Shown piece by piece: positions 25,541 to 44,958 of a stretch of DNA of 64,000 nucleotides. The translations under genes and the position numbers were made by a program. Every line of letters starts with the position of its first letter. Within the stretch, counting starts at the first letter, position 1. Location of the stretch: contig RPFO01000246.1 in assembly GCA_009746045.1 (NCBI GenBank), forward strand, positions 3,453,353 to 3,517,352, in the 5' to 3' direction. The notes below the pieces were generated by a model. It was not told where the DNA came from. It saw nothing but the letters and a program-made list of their open reading frames with translations, and ran no database searches. This stretch comes from Mesostigma viride. Taxonomy: Eukaryota > Streptophyta > Mesostigmatophyceae > Mesostigmatales > Mesostigmataceae.

Positions 25541-26029
25541 GGCAAACCTATTAAACATGCGATTTTTGGTTTGAAACTTTAATTCAACACAGGTCAAAAA
25601 CATCTCATAGAATTAAAGAAAAAATCCTGGTATTTTTGATATTTTTTTGTTACAGCTGTACACAGAAATGCACCACTGAAATTGGGTGTTTTTGCACGGT
25701 ACCGGCCGCGCGAAGACGACGGCGATGGCGGCAACCTAATCTGGCCAGTTCCCACCAGATTTTGTGGTCAGAGATAGTGTTCGACGTGAATGCCAGGGAC
25801 AGGGGTTTGCCAGGACGTACTTTACGAGTGCCCACGTCCTATTGGGGCGCTGGCTATGTCGCCAAAGCACAGAAGAAGTATAAAACAGACAAGATGACAT
25901 GCAGGTGTCGTCAAGAAGCTGCTGGCCGGTAGGGGTAGACAGCTAGTGGACTTGTGGAAGGTTTATTTCGCGGCTGACAGGAGCACGGAAAAGCTTACGG
26001 AATGGCAGGTCTTGCTGTGGTTAGAGACT
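25541..26029. other. Unassigned DNA between LINE fragments
   Basis: AT-rich left half, mixed right half. A short plus frame (25636-25932) has no recognised family. It may be remains of a DNA element bounded by the CGCGATACATCGCG motifs. Confidence 0.3.
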
Positions 26030-26545
26030 AGCTGAGAATGAGCAGGATTATTAGGCAGCGTAGGATAGCATTTGTAGGACACCTTGCCCGCACCAGCCAG
26101 GTCGACACCACCCTTGGTCTGGCCGGCCCCCAGCGGCTTGGACAGCCAGGGCGGCACATTCTGACCTGGCCTGGCCCCGCGGACATTCCCAAAAGGGTAG
26201 GGAAACCTGTCACCAACTACGTTCAGATGTTGATGGACGACCTAGTGGTCCCAGCCCAGTTTGAGCACCGCATCCACTCTCTCTCCCGTCTTTGGACTGC
26301 CATGCATGCAGGACAAGACGCGGTGGAAGAAGATTGTCAAGGCGCACACGCCCGACCCTGTGCATGGGCAAGCCACCTCCCCCCAAGCGGAGGAGGCGTT
26401 TTGATGAGTAGTGTCTACAGTTAGGATTTTCTAGATAGAGTTAGGATAGTTCGATCACGCGCGGCTTCCTCCACCCCATCCATCATGAAATATGTGCTAC
26501 ATGACCTCCCCACGGAGGCATGTTATAATTTAAATTTTAATTTTA
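26030..26545 (+). pseudogene. LINE ORF2 C-terminal fragment and 3' UTR
   Basis: Encodes RRIAFVGHLARTSQ, LTWPGPADIPKRVGKP and LVVPAQFEHRIHSLSRLWTA, the C-terminal region shared with copies at 26868-27359 and 30440-30690. A 2-base change near 26305 shifts the frame, so the KPPPPKRRRR end is not read. The 3' UTR ends at CACGGAGGCATGTTATAATT plus a T/A-rich tail near 26540. Confidence 0.85.
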
Positions 26546-26734
26546 ATTGATTAATTAATTAGCAGGAGCAGCGCAATGTGCAGCAGCGGATTCAGGCGAT
26601 AGAAAATGAATGCGGAACAGGCGATGCCAGCGATGGTGATGATATGGCACTGGATCAGGTGGGGATGGCGAGTTGGATGGTGCTTCCATGGCCTTATTAG
26701 CTAGGCCCCCCACCCCATGTGGCATGTTGTGATG

Positions 26735-28760
26735 TTAAATTAAATTAAAAATTAAATTATAACATGCCTCCGTGGGGAGGTCATGTAGCACATATTTCAT
26801 GATGGATGGGGTGGAGGAAGCCGCGTGATCGAACTATCCTAACTCTATCTAGAAAATCCTAACTGCACTACTCATCAAAACGCCTCCTCCGCTTGGGGGG
26901 AGGTGGCTTGCCCACAGGGTCGGGCGTGTGCGCCTTGACAATCTTCTTCCACCGCGTCTTGTCCTGCATGGCAGTCCAAAGACGGGAGAGAGAGTGGATG
27001 CGGTGCTCAAACTGGGCTGGGACCACGAGGTCGTCCAGCAGCATCTGAACGTAGTTGGTGACAGGTTTCCCTACCCTTTTGGGAATGTCCTTGGGGCCAG
27101 GCCAGGTCAGAATGTGCCGCCCTGGCTGTCCAAGCCGCTGGGGGCCGGCCAGACCAAGGGTGGTGTCGACCTGGCTGGTGCGTGCAAGGTGTCCTACAAA
27201 TGCTATCCTACGCTGTCTAATCTCGTCCGAAACACGAGGCATGCCATGATACAGAGACTCTGATGACGGACGCTCGGAAAAACCTACATTAAGGACCTGC
27301 CGGAGCATCCTGTAAACTGTGCCGTCGAGCCGAGCTGCCAGCTTGGGGGGAGGGTCCACGCCTCGGCGCCATACGTGAGCACCGTGAGGACGAGGACCTT
27401 GAAGAGCATGCGCTTGCGGTGCCCGTTAAGGCCCTTCGAGCGCCAGTAGGGTGTGAGCGAACGGAGCTTGGCCCAGGCAAGGCCGATGCGGGTGTCCACA
27501 TCGTCGGCGGTGTCAGGAAGCCAGCTCCCCAGCAGCTTGAAGCGGTCGCGGAACGGGACCTCCGTCCCGTCGAGCAGGCGCGGCAGCGGTGGTTTACTGG
27601 ATGCGCCTATCACCATCGCCTCAGTTTTGACACTAATCTCCAGCCCCACCGCCCGCGCCTCCAGGCCCAGGCAGTCCAGCCAGGTCTGAATGTGCTCGGG
27701 GCGCTTGATCAATGAGGGTGGTATCATCCGCATAAATCAGGTCGGCAAGGCGGTAACCAGGTCTAACCCCGCCGTGCTCTTTCACGTTAAGGATGTCCAA
27801 GCCTGGCTCGAACCCCTTAAGAGCAGTAAAGCGCGCACGTGCCCGGCGCATGACGTGATCCACGACAATAATGAACAGGTATGGGGACAGGACACAACCT
27901 TGCCACACCCCGTGGTGAAGGGGGAATGGTGGAGTGGTGCCCTCCGCAGTCCGCACTACTGCCTGTGAACCCTCATACAGACGGCGAATGGCAGCAATAA
28001 ACGCAGGTGGTACCCGATCCAGAGCTAGGATGGCCCAAAGAGCCTCCCAGAGAACCGTGTCAAAGGCCTTGATATAGTCAGCAAAAATGAAGACCAGCGG
28101 CAAACTGTCAGGGGGAAGTCGACGCACCTCCTCCATCAACCGGCGCGCGACAAACACAGCCATGACAGTGTTACGACCACGACGGAAACCCATCTGAGAC
28201 TCACCCAGGTGTGGGTCCAGCGCGGCGCGGAGCCTGTGCAGCATCATGCGCATGAAGACCTTCAGCGCGGCGCTCTGGAGGCAGACACCCCGGTAGTTAC
28301 CGGGGTCAGCAGCAGAGCCCTTCTTGTACAGCATGACGCGGATGGCCGTCTGCCACTCAGCAGGCGGAGGCTCGTCAGAGAGCAGGACACGGTTGCAGAA
28401 CGCCAGCAGAAGATCCCTAACCGCCAGATCAGGGGTCTTCAGCAGCTCAGCAGAAAGGTGGTCGGCACCGACCGCCGCATCGTACCGCAGGCGAGCAAGG
28501 GCGCCGTCCAATTCCTCCAAAGTGAAGGGGTGGACGACGTCGTTGGTGGCAAGGCAGCCCTCCTTCAAGGCGGGGACTTGGTAGTCCGCGGCCAAGGAGG
28601 GGGGCGCTGGCGGCGGCGGGGGTCCGGCGACCCCGAGGCGGGCGGCCGTCTCGGGGTGAAGCGGCGGGGGGGGGGCGCGAGCCCCACCGGTCAAGGAAAC
28701 ATTGTGGGCCAACCAGCGGTCGAGGCTTACCGGCGCCGTGCCGTCCCCCGTTGTGATGTT
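26735..28760 (-). pseudogene. LINE ORF2 reverse transcriptase, frameshifted, 5'-truncated
   Basis: Read from 28712 to 26868 on the minus strand in three frames. The first (to 27680) has the fingers and palm of a non-LTR reverse transcriptase: YRGVCLQSAALK, GFRRGRNT, motif A FIFADYIKAFDTV, GVWQGCVLSPYLF and motif C YADDTTLI. Frameshifts near 27710 and 27345 pass the reading to LPDTADDVDTRI and then to the C-terminal FVGHLARTSQ part, ending KPPPPKRRRRFDE at 26868. No endonuclease region is present upstream. The tail (26735-26790) faces the tail of the plus copy ending at 26545. Confidence 0.9.
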
Positions 28761-29099
28761 AGCATGCGCTTCCTACTGCGTTGTACTGCGTTGTAATTGT
28801 GATGCATAGGAAAAATAGCTGCAGTGGCCAAATGGGCCTGGCTTTTGTTTCATGTGCAGGCTCTACATATGTTGCACATAGCTCAGGCAAAAGGCCAGAT
28901 TTTTTACTTCATTAATTTCTGAATAAACACGTCGCTTGTCACCTAGGGTCAAGAAATCGCGGTTTATGACCAGCCCCCCTGTATTCATAGCACTGTATCT
29001 CTCTATGGAATAGGAATTTGGTAGGTCTGAGTAGCTCAAAAAAAACTTTGATTTATTATGGGCTTTCAGGAAAGTATATACATGACCATGCAAAAAATG
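28761..29099. other. Spacer between head-to-head LINE copies
   Basis: AT-richer DNA with no recognised product. A minus frame runs through it (28863-29216) but its first third is antisense LINE sequence. I would not call a gene. Confidence 0.35.
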
Positions 29100-30945
29100 C
29101 TGGGCGAGCACCGCAAGCGCATGCATGCTCTTCAAGGTCCTCGTCCTCACGGTGCTCTCGTATGGCGCCGAGGCGTGGACACTCACACCCAAACTGGCAG
29201 CTAGGCTAGTCGGCACGGTTTACAGGATGCTCCGACAGCTAGGTCCTTAACGTAGGTTTTTCAGAGCGTCCGTCATCAGAGTCTTTGTATCATGGCATGC
29301 CTCGTATTTCGGACGAGATTAGGCAGCGTAGGATAGCATTTGTAGGACACCTTGCTCGCACCAGCCATGTCGACACCGCCCTTGGTCTGGCCGGCCCCCA
29401 GCGGCTTGGACAGCCAGGGCGACACATTCTGACCTGGCCTGGCCCCGAGGGCATTCCCAAAAGGGTAGGGAAACCTGTCACGAACTACACCCAGATGTTG
29501 CTGGACGACCTAGTGGTCCCAGCCCAGTTTGAGTACCGCATCCACTCTCTCTTGATGGAGGAGGTGCGTCGACTTCCCCCTGACAGTTTGCCGCTGGTCT
29601 TCATTTTTGTTGACTATATCAAGGCCTTTGACACGGTTCTATGGGAGGCTCTTTGGGCCATCCTAGCTCTGGATCGGGTACCCCCTGCGTTTATTGCTGC
29701 CATTCGCCGACTGTATGAGGGCTCACAGGCAGTAGTGCGGACTGCGGAGGGCACCACTCCACCATTCCCCCTTCACCACGGGGTGTGGCAAGGTTGTGTC
29801 CTGTCCCCATACCTGTTCATTATTGTCGTGGATCACGTCATGCGCCGGGCACGTGCGCGCTTTACTGCTCTTAAGGGGTTCGAGCCAGGCTTGGACATCC
29901 TTAACGTGAAAGAGCACGGCGGGGTTAGACCTGGGTACCGCCTTGCCGACCTGATTTATGCGGATGATACCACCCTCATCGAGAGCCCCGAGCACATTCA
30001 GACCTGGCTGGACTGCCTGGGCCTGGAGGCGCGGGCGGTGGGGCTGGAGATTAGTGTCAAGACTGAGGCGATGGTGATAGGGGCATCCAGTAAACCACCG
30101 CTGCCGCGCCTGCTCGACGGGACGGAGGTCCCGTTCCGCGACCGCTTCAAGCTGCTGGGGAGCTGGCTTCCTGACACCGCCGACGATGTGGACACCCGCA
30201 TCGCCCTTGCCTGGGCCAAGCTCCGTTCGCTCACACCTTACTGGCGCTCGAAGGGCCTGGACGGGCACCGCAAACGCATGCTCTTCAAGGTCCTCGTCCT
30301 CACGGTGCTCACGTATGGCGCCGAGGCGTGGACCCTCCCACCCAAACTGGCAGCTCGGCTCGACGGCACAGTTTACAGGATGCTCCGGCAGGTCCTTAAC
30401 GTAGGTTTTTCCGAGCGTCCGTCATCAGAGTCTTTGTATCATGGCATGCCTCGTGTTTCGGACGAGATTAGGCAGTGTAGGATAGCATTTGTAGGACACC
30501 TTGCCCGCACCAGCCAGGTCGACACCACCCTTGGTCTGGCCGGCCCCCAGCGGCTTGGACAGCCAGGGCGGCACATTCTGACCTGGCCTGGCCCCGCGGA
30601 CATTCCCAAAAGGGTAGGGAAACCTGTCACCAACTACGTTCAGATGTTGATGGACGACCTAGCTAGTGGTCCCAGCCCAGTTTGAGCTCCGCATCCACTC
30701 TCTCTCCCGTCTTTGGACTGCCATGCAGGACAAGACGCGGTGGAAGAAGATTGTCAAGGCGCACACGCCCGACCCTGTGGGCAAGCCACCTCCCCCCAAG
30801 CGGAGGAGGCGTTTTGATGAGTAGTGTAGTTAGGATTTTCTAGATAGAGTTAGGATAGTTCGATCACGCGGCTTCCTCCACCCCATCCATCATGGAATAT
30901 GTGCTACATGACCTCCCCACGGAGGCATGTTATAATTTTTTAATC
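29100..30945 (+). pseudogene. Chimeric LINE copy: ORF2 tail fused in frame to a second reverse transcriptase
   Basis: A fragment of about 120 bases (29100-29225) is followed by an open frame, 29285-30685, of 466 codons. It begins with the C-terminal domain (MYHGMPRISDEIRQRRIAF) and, after EYRIHSL, jumps at about 29553 into the middle of the reverse transcriptase (LMEEVRRLPPDSLPLVFIF). It then runs through YADDTTLI to a second C-terminal domain. Motif A reads FVDYIKAFD here instead of FADYIKAFD. Four extra bases (CTAG type, near 30661) end the frame early at ASGPSPV. The 3' UTR follows to 30940. Confidence 0.88.
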
Positions 30946-31215
30946 CACTCTCTCTCCCGTCTTTGGACTGCCATGCAGGACAAGACGCGGTGGAAGAAGA
31001 TATATTGTCAAGGCGCACATGCCCGACCCTGTGGGCAAGCCCCCTCCCCCCAAGCGGAGGAGGCGTTTTGATGAGTAGTGTAGTGAGGATTTTCTAGACT
31101 AGATAGCTTAGAGTTAGGATAGCTCGATTACGCGGCTTCCTCCACCCCATCCATCATGGAATATGTGCTACATGATCTCCCCACGGAGGCATGTTATAAT
31201 TTAATTTAATGCAAA
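30946..31215 (+). repeat. Second copy of the LINE 3' end
   Basis: The last coding part (from ATCCACTCTCTCTCCCGTC) and 3' UTR of the same LINE are repeated directly after the first copy, with small indels. The copy ends at GGAGGCATGTTATAATTTAA. Confidence 0.85.
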
Positions 31216-31317
31216 AAAAATTTCCTTAGGTGCTATACGCGTTCTAAAAAAAGCTTACAACGCGATATATCGACGTTCTAATTAAAAAAACACGGGCTAA
31301 TTAACTAGCTAACTAAA

Positions 31318-31548
31318 TAACTAACAAATTAAATTAAATTAAATTAAATTATAACATGCCTCCGTTGGGAGATCATGTGTCACATATTCCATGATGGATG
31401 GGTGGGGTGGAGGAAGCCGCGTAATCGAACTATCCTAACTCTAAGCTATCTGGGCTAGAAAATCCTAACTACACTACTCATCAAAACGCCTCCTCTTGGG
31501 GGGAGGGGGCTTGCCCACAGGGTCGGGCGTGTGAGCCTTGACAACTAA
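31318..31548 (-). mobile_element. Inverted LINE 3'-end fragment
   Basis: A (TTAAA)n tract, then ATAACATGCCTCCGTTGGGA and the antisense of the LINE 3' UTR and the KPPPPKRR coding end. It is tail-to-tail with the copies on the left. Confidence 0.85.
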
Positions 31549-31912
31549 CAAATGGTCCGGATAATTCTCCCGATTCCTGGCCTGCATTGGTTTGTCTCAC
31601 AAAGACATAACCAGTACCACTTGGTTAAGAAGACGGTACTTTTACATAACGAAGCCACATGCACGTAGTACTAAGCAGTGCACTTGAGGGGCCTGAGGCT
31701 TCTCTCACTGACATAATGGCATTTGTGCTTGCCTCGACAGTATGTGTCCTCTCCCTGCATGCACATTCAAGGTACGGCCAACAGGTGATATATAAGACCT
31801 CGTGCTGGCCAGCAAACGCAGCAACCCGAGGTATTATCATCCACATGTGTATGAGGTCTGTTCCTCCAGCCCTGGCAATAAACAGGTAAAAGGAAAGAAG
31901 CCTCGAGGTTCA
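31549..31912. other. 3' side of the RbfA-like gene
   Basis: Probably contains the 3' UTR and polyadenylation site of the minus-strand gene ending at 31913. No other feature is recognised. Confidence 0.35.
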
Positions 31913-33448
31913 TCATCCTTCGCTGTGCCCCCTAGCCGCCCAAGCACCCTCCTCCCTCTCCTTCTCCCTCTCCTTCTCCCTCTCCTTCTCCCGATCCAGC
32001 TGAGCAAACGCTTCATCCAGCTGCGACCGTTTGGGGTCCGGCACCTCCAAGTGGAAGCTGAGCACCGGCAGGTGCTTCACGTCCAGGTAGCCGCCCATGC
32101 GCTGCCGGATCTGGTGGCGGTAGCGCTCCAATATGGAGGCTGCAACCGTCTCGTGCTCCGGCATGCATGCCCACAGCACATAGGCCTTGCGCAGGTCAGG
32201 CGACATGCGCACCTGGCGCGATATGAGGGGAACCATGCACCGAGGCCACACGACAAGACAGAAATCGAAATGGGTTGCACGAGACTACCATCACGGCGCA
32301 ATGAGGGGAGCCGCGTACCAGGGCAACGGCACCAAAATGGTTCGCATAAAGATATTATACTAGTATGGATTATTACACATGCCCGCACTGCATTTGGTTG
32401 ACGAAAGCTGGGAACTATGGTATGGGCCCAAGCATGGATTAGCTTAGGGGAATCGGCTTCGCGGGTCTGGCAGGTTTGCAGCACACAATTGGGGCTGGGA
32501 GCACTAGCACGCGTGCTACCAAACGCAACGTTGGCCTTGGAACCGTGAATACTTTGCTCCCTTCCCCCCACATGCAAGCATGAATGCGAAACTGTGATCT
32601 GGGTCCGTAGTTCCCAGGCTTCTGCAAGCGCCTGCCCCATGTGATGGCACCAGAATGAATTAATCCAATGCCTATAACCCATGGGCACCTCCTCCGTGGA
32701 GCTCAGTGCTAATCCTGCCAGGTATCACCGTTGGCCGAGGCGCACGTCCACCACAACTTGCCCTACACTGCCCAAGAGTAGTCACAAACATGGCAGTCAC
32801 AGCGGGGGCATGCAATTCACACCTAGTGTGGAGACGCCCCCACGGCAAACAGATGCCATCGCATGGGTGTGACGGGTGCAAGCCATAGGGCCCACATATG
32901 CAGGTAGGCGGCCTTCAATATGGAGGCATATTCAGTTGAAAAACCAAGCAGACACCATCACATCCGTGCGTGTATAGGGAACTCACCTTCAGGATGCTGA
33001 CGTGGCACTCTGTGAACAGCTTGTGCGCCAGGGGCCCGTCCTGGAGGCTCGTCAGAAGCGCTCGCGTGATGACGGTCGCGCGCCTCGCCTGCCTCACGTG
33101 GGAGACGGGAGGCTCCTCGCCCGCCAGCCCCTGGAGGGCGTCCCGTGGTAGTAGAGCGCCCTGGGACGCGCGGGAAGAGTATGCACACGTTTGTGACGAT
33201 TGGGCGCACGACCAGGGGCTGGCACGCCCCCCCGGTTGCCAGAAGCGGGCCTTTTTTTGTGATGGCCGTCCCGGTAATGTTTGTGATGGAAGAGCACGGA
33301 TTCTGGCCAACCTGCCTAGCAGGCTCTCTGGACTCGCCCATGAATCAAGGTGTCGGCAAATTCCTGGGACCAGCGCCGAGCTGGCATCCCTGGGTGCCTG
33401 AGCACTGCGTAAAAAGAAGCGCAGCACTGCCCGCGAACTCCCTGACAT
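31913..33448 (-). CDS. rbfA: RbfA-like organellar ribosome-binding factor, 2 exons
   Basis: Exon 1 is 33448-32987 and exon 2 is 32212-31913 (phase 0, donor GTGAGT, acceptor CCAG), giving 253 aa. RbfA proteins bind the small ribosomal subunit during late 16S-type rRNA maturation. The KH-type domain spans about residues 120-225: ARRATVITRALLTSL, then ...HVSILKV joined across the intron to RMSPDLRKAYVLWACMPE, and YLDVKHLPVLSFHLE. The first about 40 residues (MSGSSRAVLRFFLRSAQAPR) are basic and hydrophobic with few acidic residues, like a mitochondrial targeting peptide; a plastid role cannot be excluded. I chose the ATG at 33448; an in-frame GTG lies three codons upstream. The C-terminal tail is coded by a hexamer repeat (KEREKEREKE). 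Confidence 0.88.
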
Positions 33449-33544
33449 GACAGACACTTTCGCGGGTGCTTATAGACAACGGGTCATATGTATGTATGGC
33501 GTTGGCGAGCTGCAACAAAATGAGCTCCGCAGAGGCCCCTTAGT

Positions 33545-33748
33545 TTATTTGGCTCCCTGTGCCTTCGCCTCGCGTTTCGCTTTAGCGGCGGCAATTTTGG
33601 CCTCGCGCGCCTCCTTCGCCGACGAATACTGGCGGCTCTTCCCGATTATATGCTTAGCCTCTCCCGTCGCGAGCGCTGCTGCTGTGGCCTCCGCTGCTGT
33701 TTCTATGCAGGCTTGTCTTAGGGAATCAACCGCTTTGTTCTTCGACAT
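33545..33748 (-). CDS. Possible small Ala/Lys-rich protein
   Basis: A 67-codon frame from ATG at 33748 (MSKNKAVDSLRQACIETAAE...) ends with alternating Ala and Lys (AREAKIAAAKAKREAKAQ), which would form a charged helix. It lies 97 bases upstream of the RbfA start on the same strand. I recognise no family, and an overlapping plus frame is equally long. It could be chance or an upstream exon of another gene. Confidence 0.25.
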   Translation of the reverse strand: MSKNKAVDSLRQACIETAAEATAAALATGEAKHIIGKSRQYSSAKEAREAKIAAAKAKREAKAQGAK

Positions 33749-33966
33749 GCTACTAGCAGACAGAACGGAGGATTCAGACGGTAACGCTAAGAAGTCTAAA
33801 TACCCCACAAATTGCCCTTCGAAGTGTCCGTTTCTTGCCGAAAATCTTCCTCACTGCTCCATGGCACTGCGGTGACTCCTCGCGTGACCCCAAACAAATA
33901 TACTGCTGTCGTCTCAGTAGTGGTGCCTAGTATAGTACAGTAATAATCCTGAATCGGCATTATATT

Positions 33967-34618
33967 TAGGGCTGGCACATCCGGGTCTTTTCTCGACCCG
34001 GACCGAACACGAACACCTGGGGAGAGTACCCGAACCCGAACCCGAACATGTTCGGTACATTCCCAGGTGACCCGAACACGAACACGAACATGTACTGTTT
34101 AGGATTGAGTGACCCGAACCCGAACCCGAACATACCCGAACATTCTACCGAACACGAACAATTCATTAAATAAATTAAAATAAGTGAGAAACTATACATA
34201 GTTTGTTGTCACTTTTCATAATACGCAATAAATTAATAATGATTACGTAATCATTACCTAAACTAGTCCGGTCGTGCTTAGACAATTCTACTACCGTACA
34301 ACAGCTTTGCTCTTGCCAGCGTGTCGGCGGACTAATCTAGGCCGCTTTTTCATCAGAGAAGCGTTGCCTAGTCGGATCACTGGATGGTACTACAGGGATT
34401 CCGCCAGAAATGTTCGGTACCGGGTCAGAGGCGAACATGTTCGCCCGGTTCCCAGGGTGACCCGAATACGGACACGAACATGTTCTGCAAGTTTCCAGGT
34501 GACCCGAACCCGAACAGCACATGTTCGGCCGAACATTTTTGCCGACCCGAACACCGCACATGTTCGGTATTCGCCCGAACATGTCCGTGTTCGGTATGCG
34601 GCGGATGTGCCAGCCCTA
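33967..34618 (+). mobile_element. Non-autonomous hAT-like element, copy 1
   Basis: The 652-base element begins TAGGGCTGGCACATCCGG and ends CGGATGTGCCAGCCCTA, inverted termini of about 16 bases. It is flanked by a perfect 8-bp duplication ATTATATT (33959-33966 and 34619-34626). Many CCCGAACCCGAAC and GTTCGGGTTCGG blocks lie near both ends. The TAGGG terminus, 8-bp duplication and CCGAAC repeats fit the hAT superfamily. It encodes no transposase. Confidence 0.92.
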
Positions 34619-34626
34619 ATTATATT

Positions 34627-36001
34627 TTATATTTGCTGTTGACGTGAAGGTTGTCGCTGTGAGTGCCAGAGCGCCTGTGGGCTGTGACTTGAAGCAGGCT
34701 ACTGATAGTGACCCTTTTAGTGTCAGCATGATTTCCTGGACTATAGTGACCGAATCTCGAGATTCTGAAAACACATCTCCTAGGCAGTTTTTCATGACGG
34801 ATGCAACTGCTGAAGGGGATGTCAGAAAAAATTATATCTACTAGTAGTTGTAGCAGCTTTGACTCAACAAATCAGATTTCTGCAAGGAGCATACGGATTT
34901 CTACCTGACAAGCCGGTATATTTTGCGGCCGCCCTCTCAGCAGTTGAATCTGGCATGAAAAACTGTTTGGCAAAAGTGGTCTCGGATCCTTGAGATTCCA
35001 AGTAGATTGTTCAGGAAGTCAAGTTATGTCTAGCTTTAGTTCATTGGCTGTAACTGCCAGCTATATCCTTACTTTGTGAATAACTGCCAGATTCATAGGA
35101 ATCTTGTCCTTGTCCCGCAGGAACTTATTTCTTATTTCTGATTTCTGATTTGATGAATATTTTTCCAGATTTTTTTTACCTGCCACACTATTGGCTGGAG
35201 CTGTGGGCTTGTCTCCATGTTAACTTAAGCAGGGGAAGCACAATATGCTTGTTTAGCCCTAGTTTGGTCAGCAAAAGTGGCATTTTCTCAACGTAGATGT
35301 TTTTAAAATATTTTCCCATGAATTTTGATATATTTTGCGGTATTTTTGGAAAAGTATTTCAAAAGTTAAGGCCACCTGACACAATTTTGACCCTTTTGGC
35401 CTAACCAGCCTGTACAAACTGGCAACTGAAAAGGCTGGCGATAGACCGGTTCTACCCTATGAAAAAAGCACATTTTTGCGAATTAATTACTGTAGTTTTT
35501 CGCGTTGGGTGTATCGGACTTTGACCCCTGCCGTCCACATATTGACAATTCCTGGCACTTAAAGATTAGATTCAGAGTGCCCTCATCGAGATCAGATCTC
35601 GATCAGATTCTGTCGATTGCGCTAAGTTTACTCCAACTCGAGATTGGCCCCCCCAATGTCTTACTTGTCTCATCTGGACTTTCGCCCATTTGGTGCTACA
35701 GTAAGGGGACAGCACACAGCCATTTTCAGCTGTCTTGTAGCCCTACTATTACTGAACTGGAAACGGACTTTCTAGTAGCTGAGGTATGATCCAGGATGGC
35801 AGGATCCTCTCGCGGAGATCTCTTTTTGTCGATTGCGCTACTCAAAATAAAAATCGAACTTGATTTTTCGGCCCCAGGCTTGATTTTTTAGCCCCAGTCA
35901 GGCCAGTCTACGATAGTAGACCGGTCTACCGCCAACCCTTGCATCGCTGTGTAAGCATCATTTTGTACTTACTGGCAAACCAATTGATTATGCACACGAC
36001 A
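34627..36001. other. DNA between the two hAT-like copies
   Basis: About 1375 bases, AT-richer, with no recognised protein, RNA or repeat. Short plus frames (34644-34844, 35505-35789) have no family resemblance. Confidence 0.4.
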
Positions 36002-36009
36002 ATGTTATA

Positions 36010-36661
36010 TAGGGCTGGCACATCCGCCGCATACCGAACACGGACATGTTCGGGCGAATACCGAACATGTGCGGTGTTCGGGTCGGCAAAAATGTTCGGC
36101 CGAACATGTGCTGTTCGGGTTCGGGTCACCTGGAAACTTCAGAACATGTTCGTGTCCGTATTCGGGTCACCCTGGGAACCGGGCGAACATGTTCGCCTCT
36201 GACCCGGTACCGAACATTTTCTGGCGGAATCCCTGTAGTACCATCCAGTGATCCGACTAGGCAACGCTTCTCTGATGAAAAAGCGGCCTAGATTAGTCCG
36301 CCGACACGCTGGCAAGAGCAAAGCTGTTGTACGGTAGTAGAATTGTCTAAGCACGACCGGACTAGTTTAGGTAATGATTACGTAATCATTATTAATTTAT
36401 TGCGTATTATGAAAAGTGACAACAAACTATGTCTAGTTTCTCACTTATTTTAATTTATTTAGTGAATTGTTCGTGTTCGGTAAAATGTTCGGGTATGTTC
36501 GGGTTCGGGTTCGGGTCACTTAATCCTAACAGTACATGTTCGTGTTCGTGTTCGGGTCACCTGGGAATGTACCGAACATGTTCGGGTTCGGGTTCGGGTA
36601 CTCTCCCCAGGTGTTCGTGTTCGTGTCCGGGTCGAGAAAATACCCGGATGTGCCAGCCCTA
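36010..36661 (-). mobile_element. Non-autonomous hAT-like element, copy 2 (inverted)
   Basis: Same family and same 652-base length as copy 1 but in the opposite orientation. It is flanked by its own perfect 8-bp duplication ATGTTATA (36002-36009 and 36662-36669). The separate duplications show two independent insertions, not one long foldback element. Confidence 0.92.
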
Positions 36662-36669
36662 ATGTTATA

Positions 36670-37170
36670 AGATTGCTCTAGTTGTGCTAGCAAACGTGAC
36701 AGCTGACGAGGACGGAGGTTCTATCATCTAAACATTTCAATTGGATGCCACGCACGACGGCACAAGGCGGCAAAAACCTCACCATGCCACGTGCCTCGAG
36801 CTTGGTCCATGGCGCCAGAACTCAGCGCCTAGCAGCACCAAAGAGAACGGCCATTCGCGAGTCGTAAAACTGAATGGAAGCTCTGTTACGGGGTCGTTTC
36901 GCTGGAAATGGCAATTCGTACGCCCTGCTTTCGAAGGCATGTCTTCGTCATGATGTCGATTTTCCTCACCACTTGAACGCATTTTGAAATCTCACAAGTT
37001 GCCGTGCAATGTTGGTCAGCATAGACGACTGGAGGAGGCAGGCAGTTTAAGGCGACCGCTCTGCGTCGCCAGGCCTGCCAAAACCCTGTTGCCCAAGACA
37101 GCAGCAGGTTATCTTGTCGAATGACACCCTCATCTCTCGACGGAAATTGAAATTCGCGTAGCAGGTTGTT
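36670..37170. promoter_or_regulatory. Upstream region of the beta-lactamase-like gene
   Basis: About 500 bases before the ATG at 37171. It probably carries the promoter and 5' UTR. No definite motif can be assigned. Confidence 0.35.

Positions 37171-44958
<7,788 letters not shown>

Noticed and set aside
28863-29216. 117-codon minus frame
   Set aside because: The first third is antisense LINE ORF2 and the rest has no recognised family.
33967-36661. One large foldback or autonomous element with 650-bp inverted ends
   Set aside because: Each arm has complete termini and its own distinct 8-bp target duplication, proving two separate insertions.
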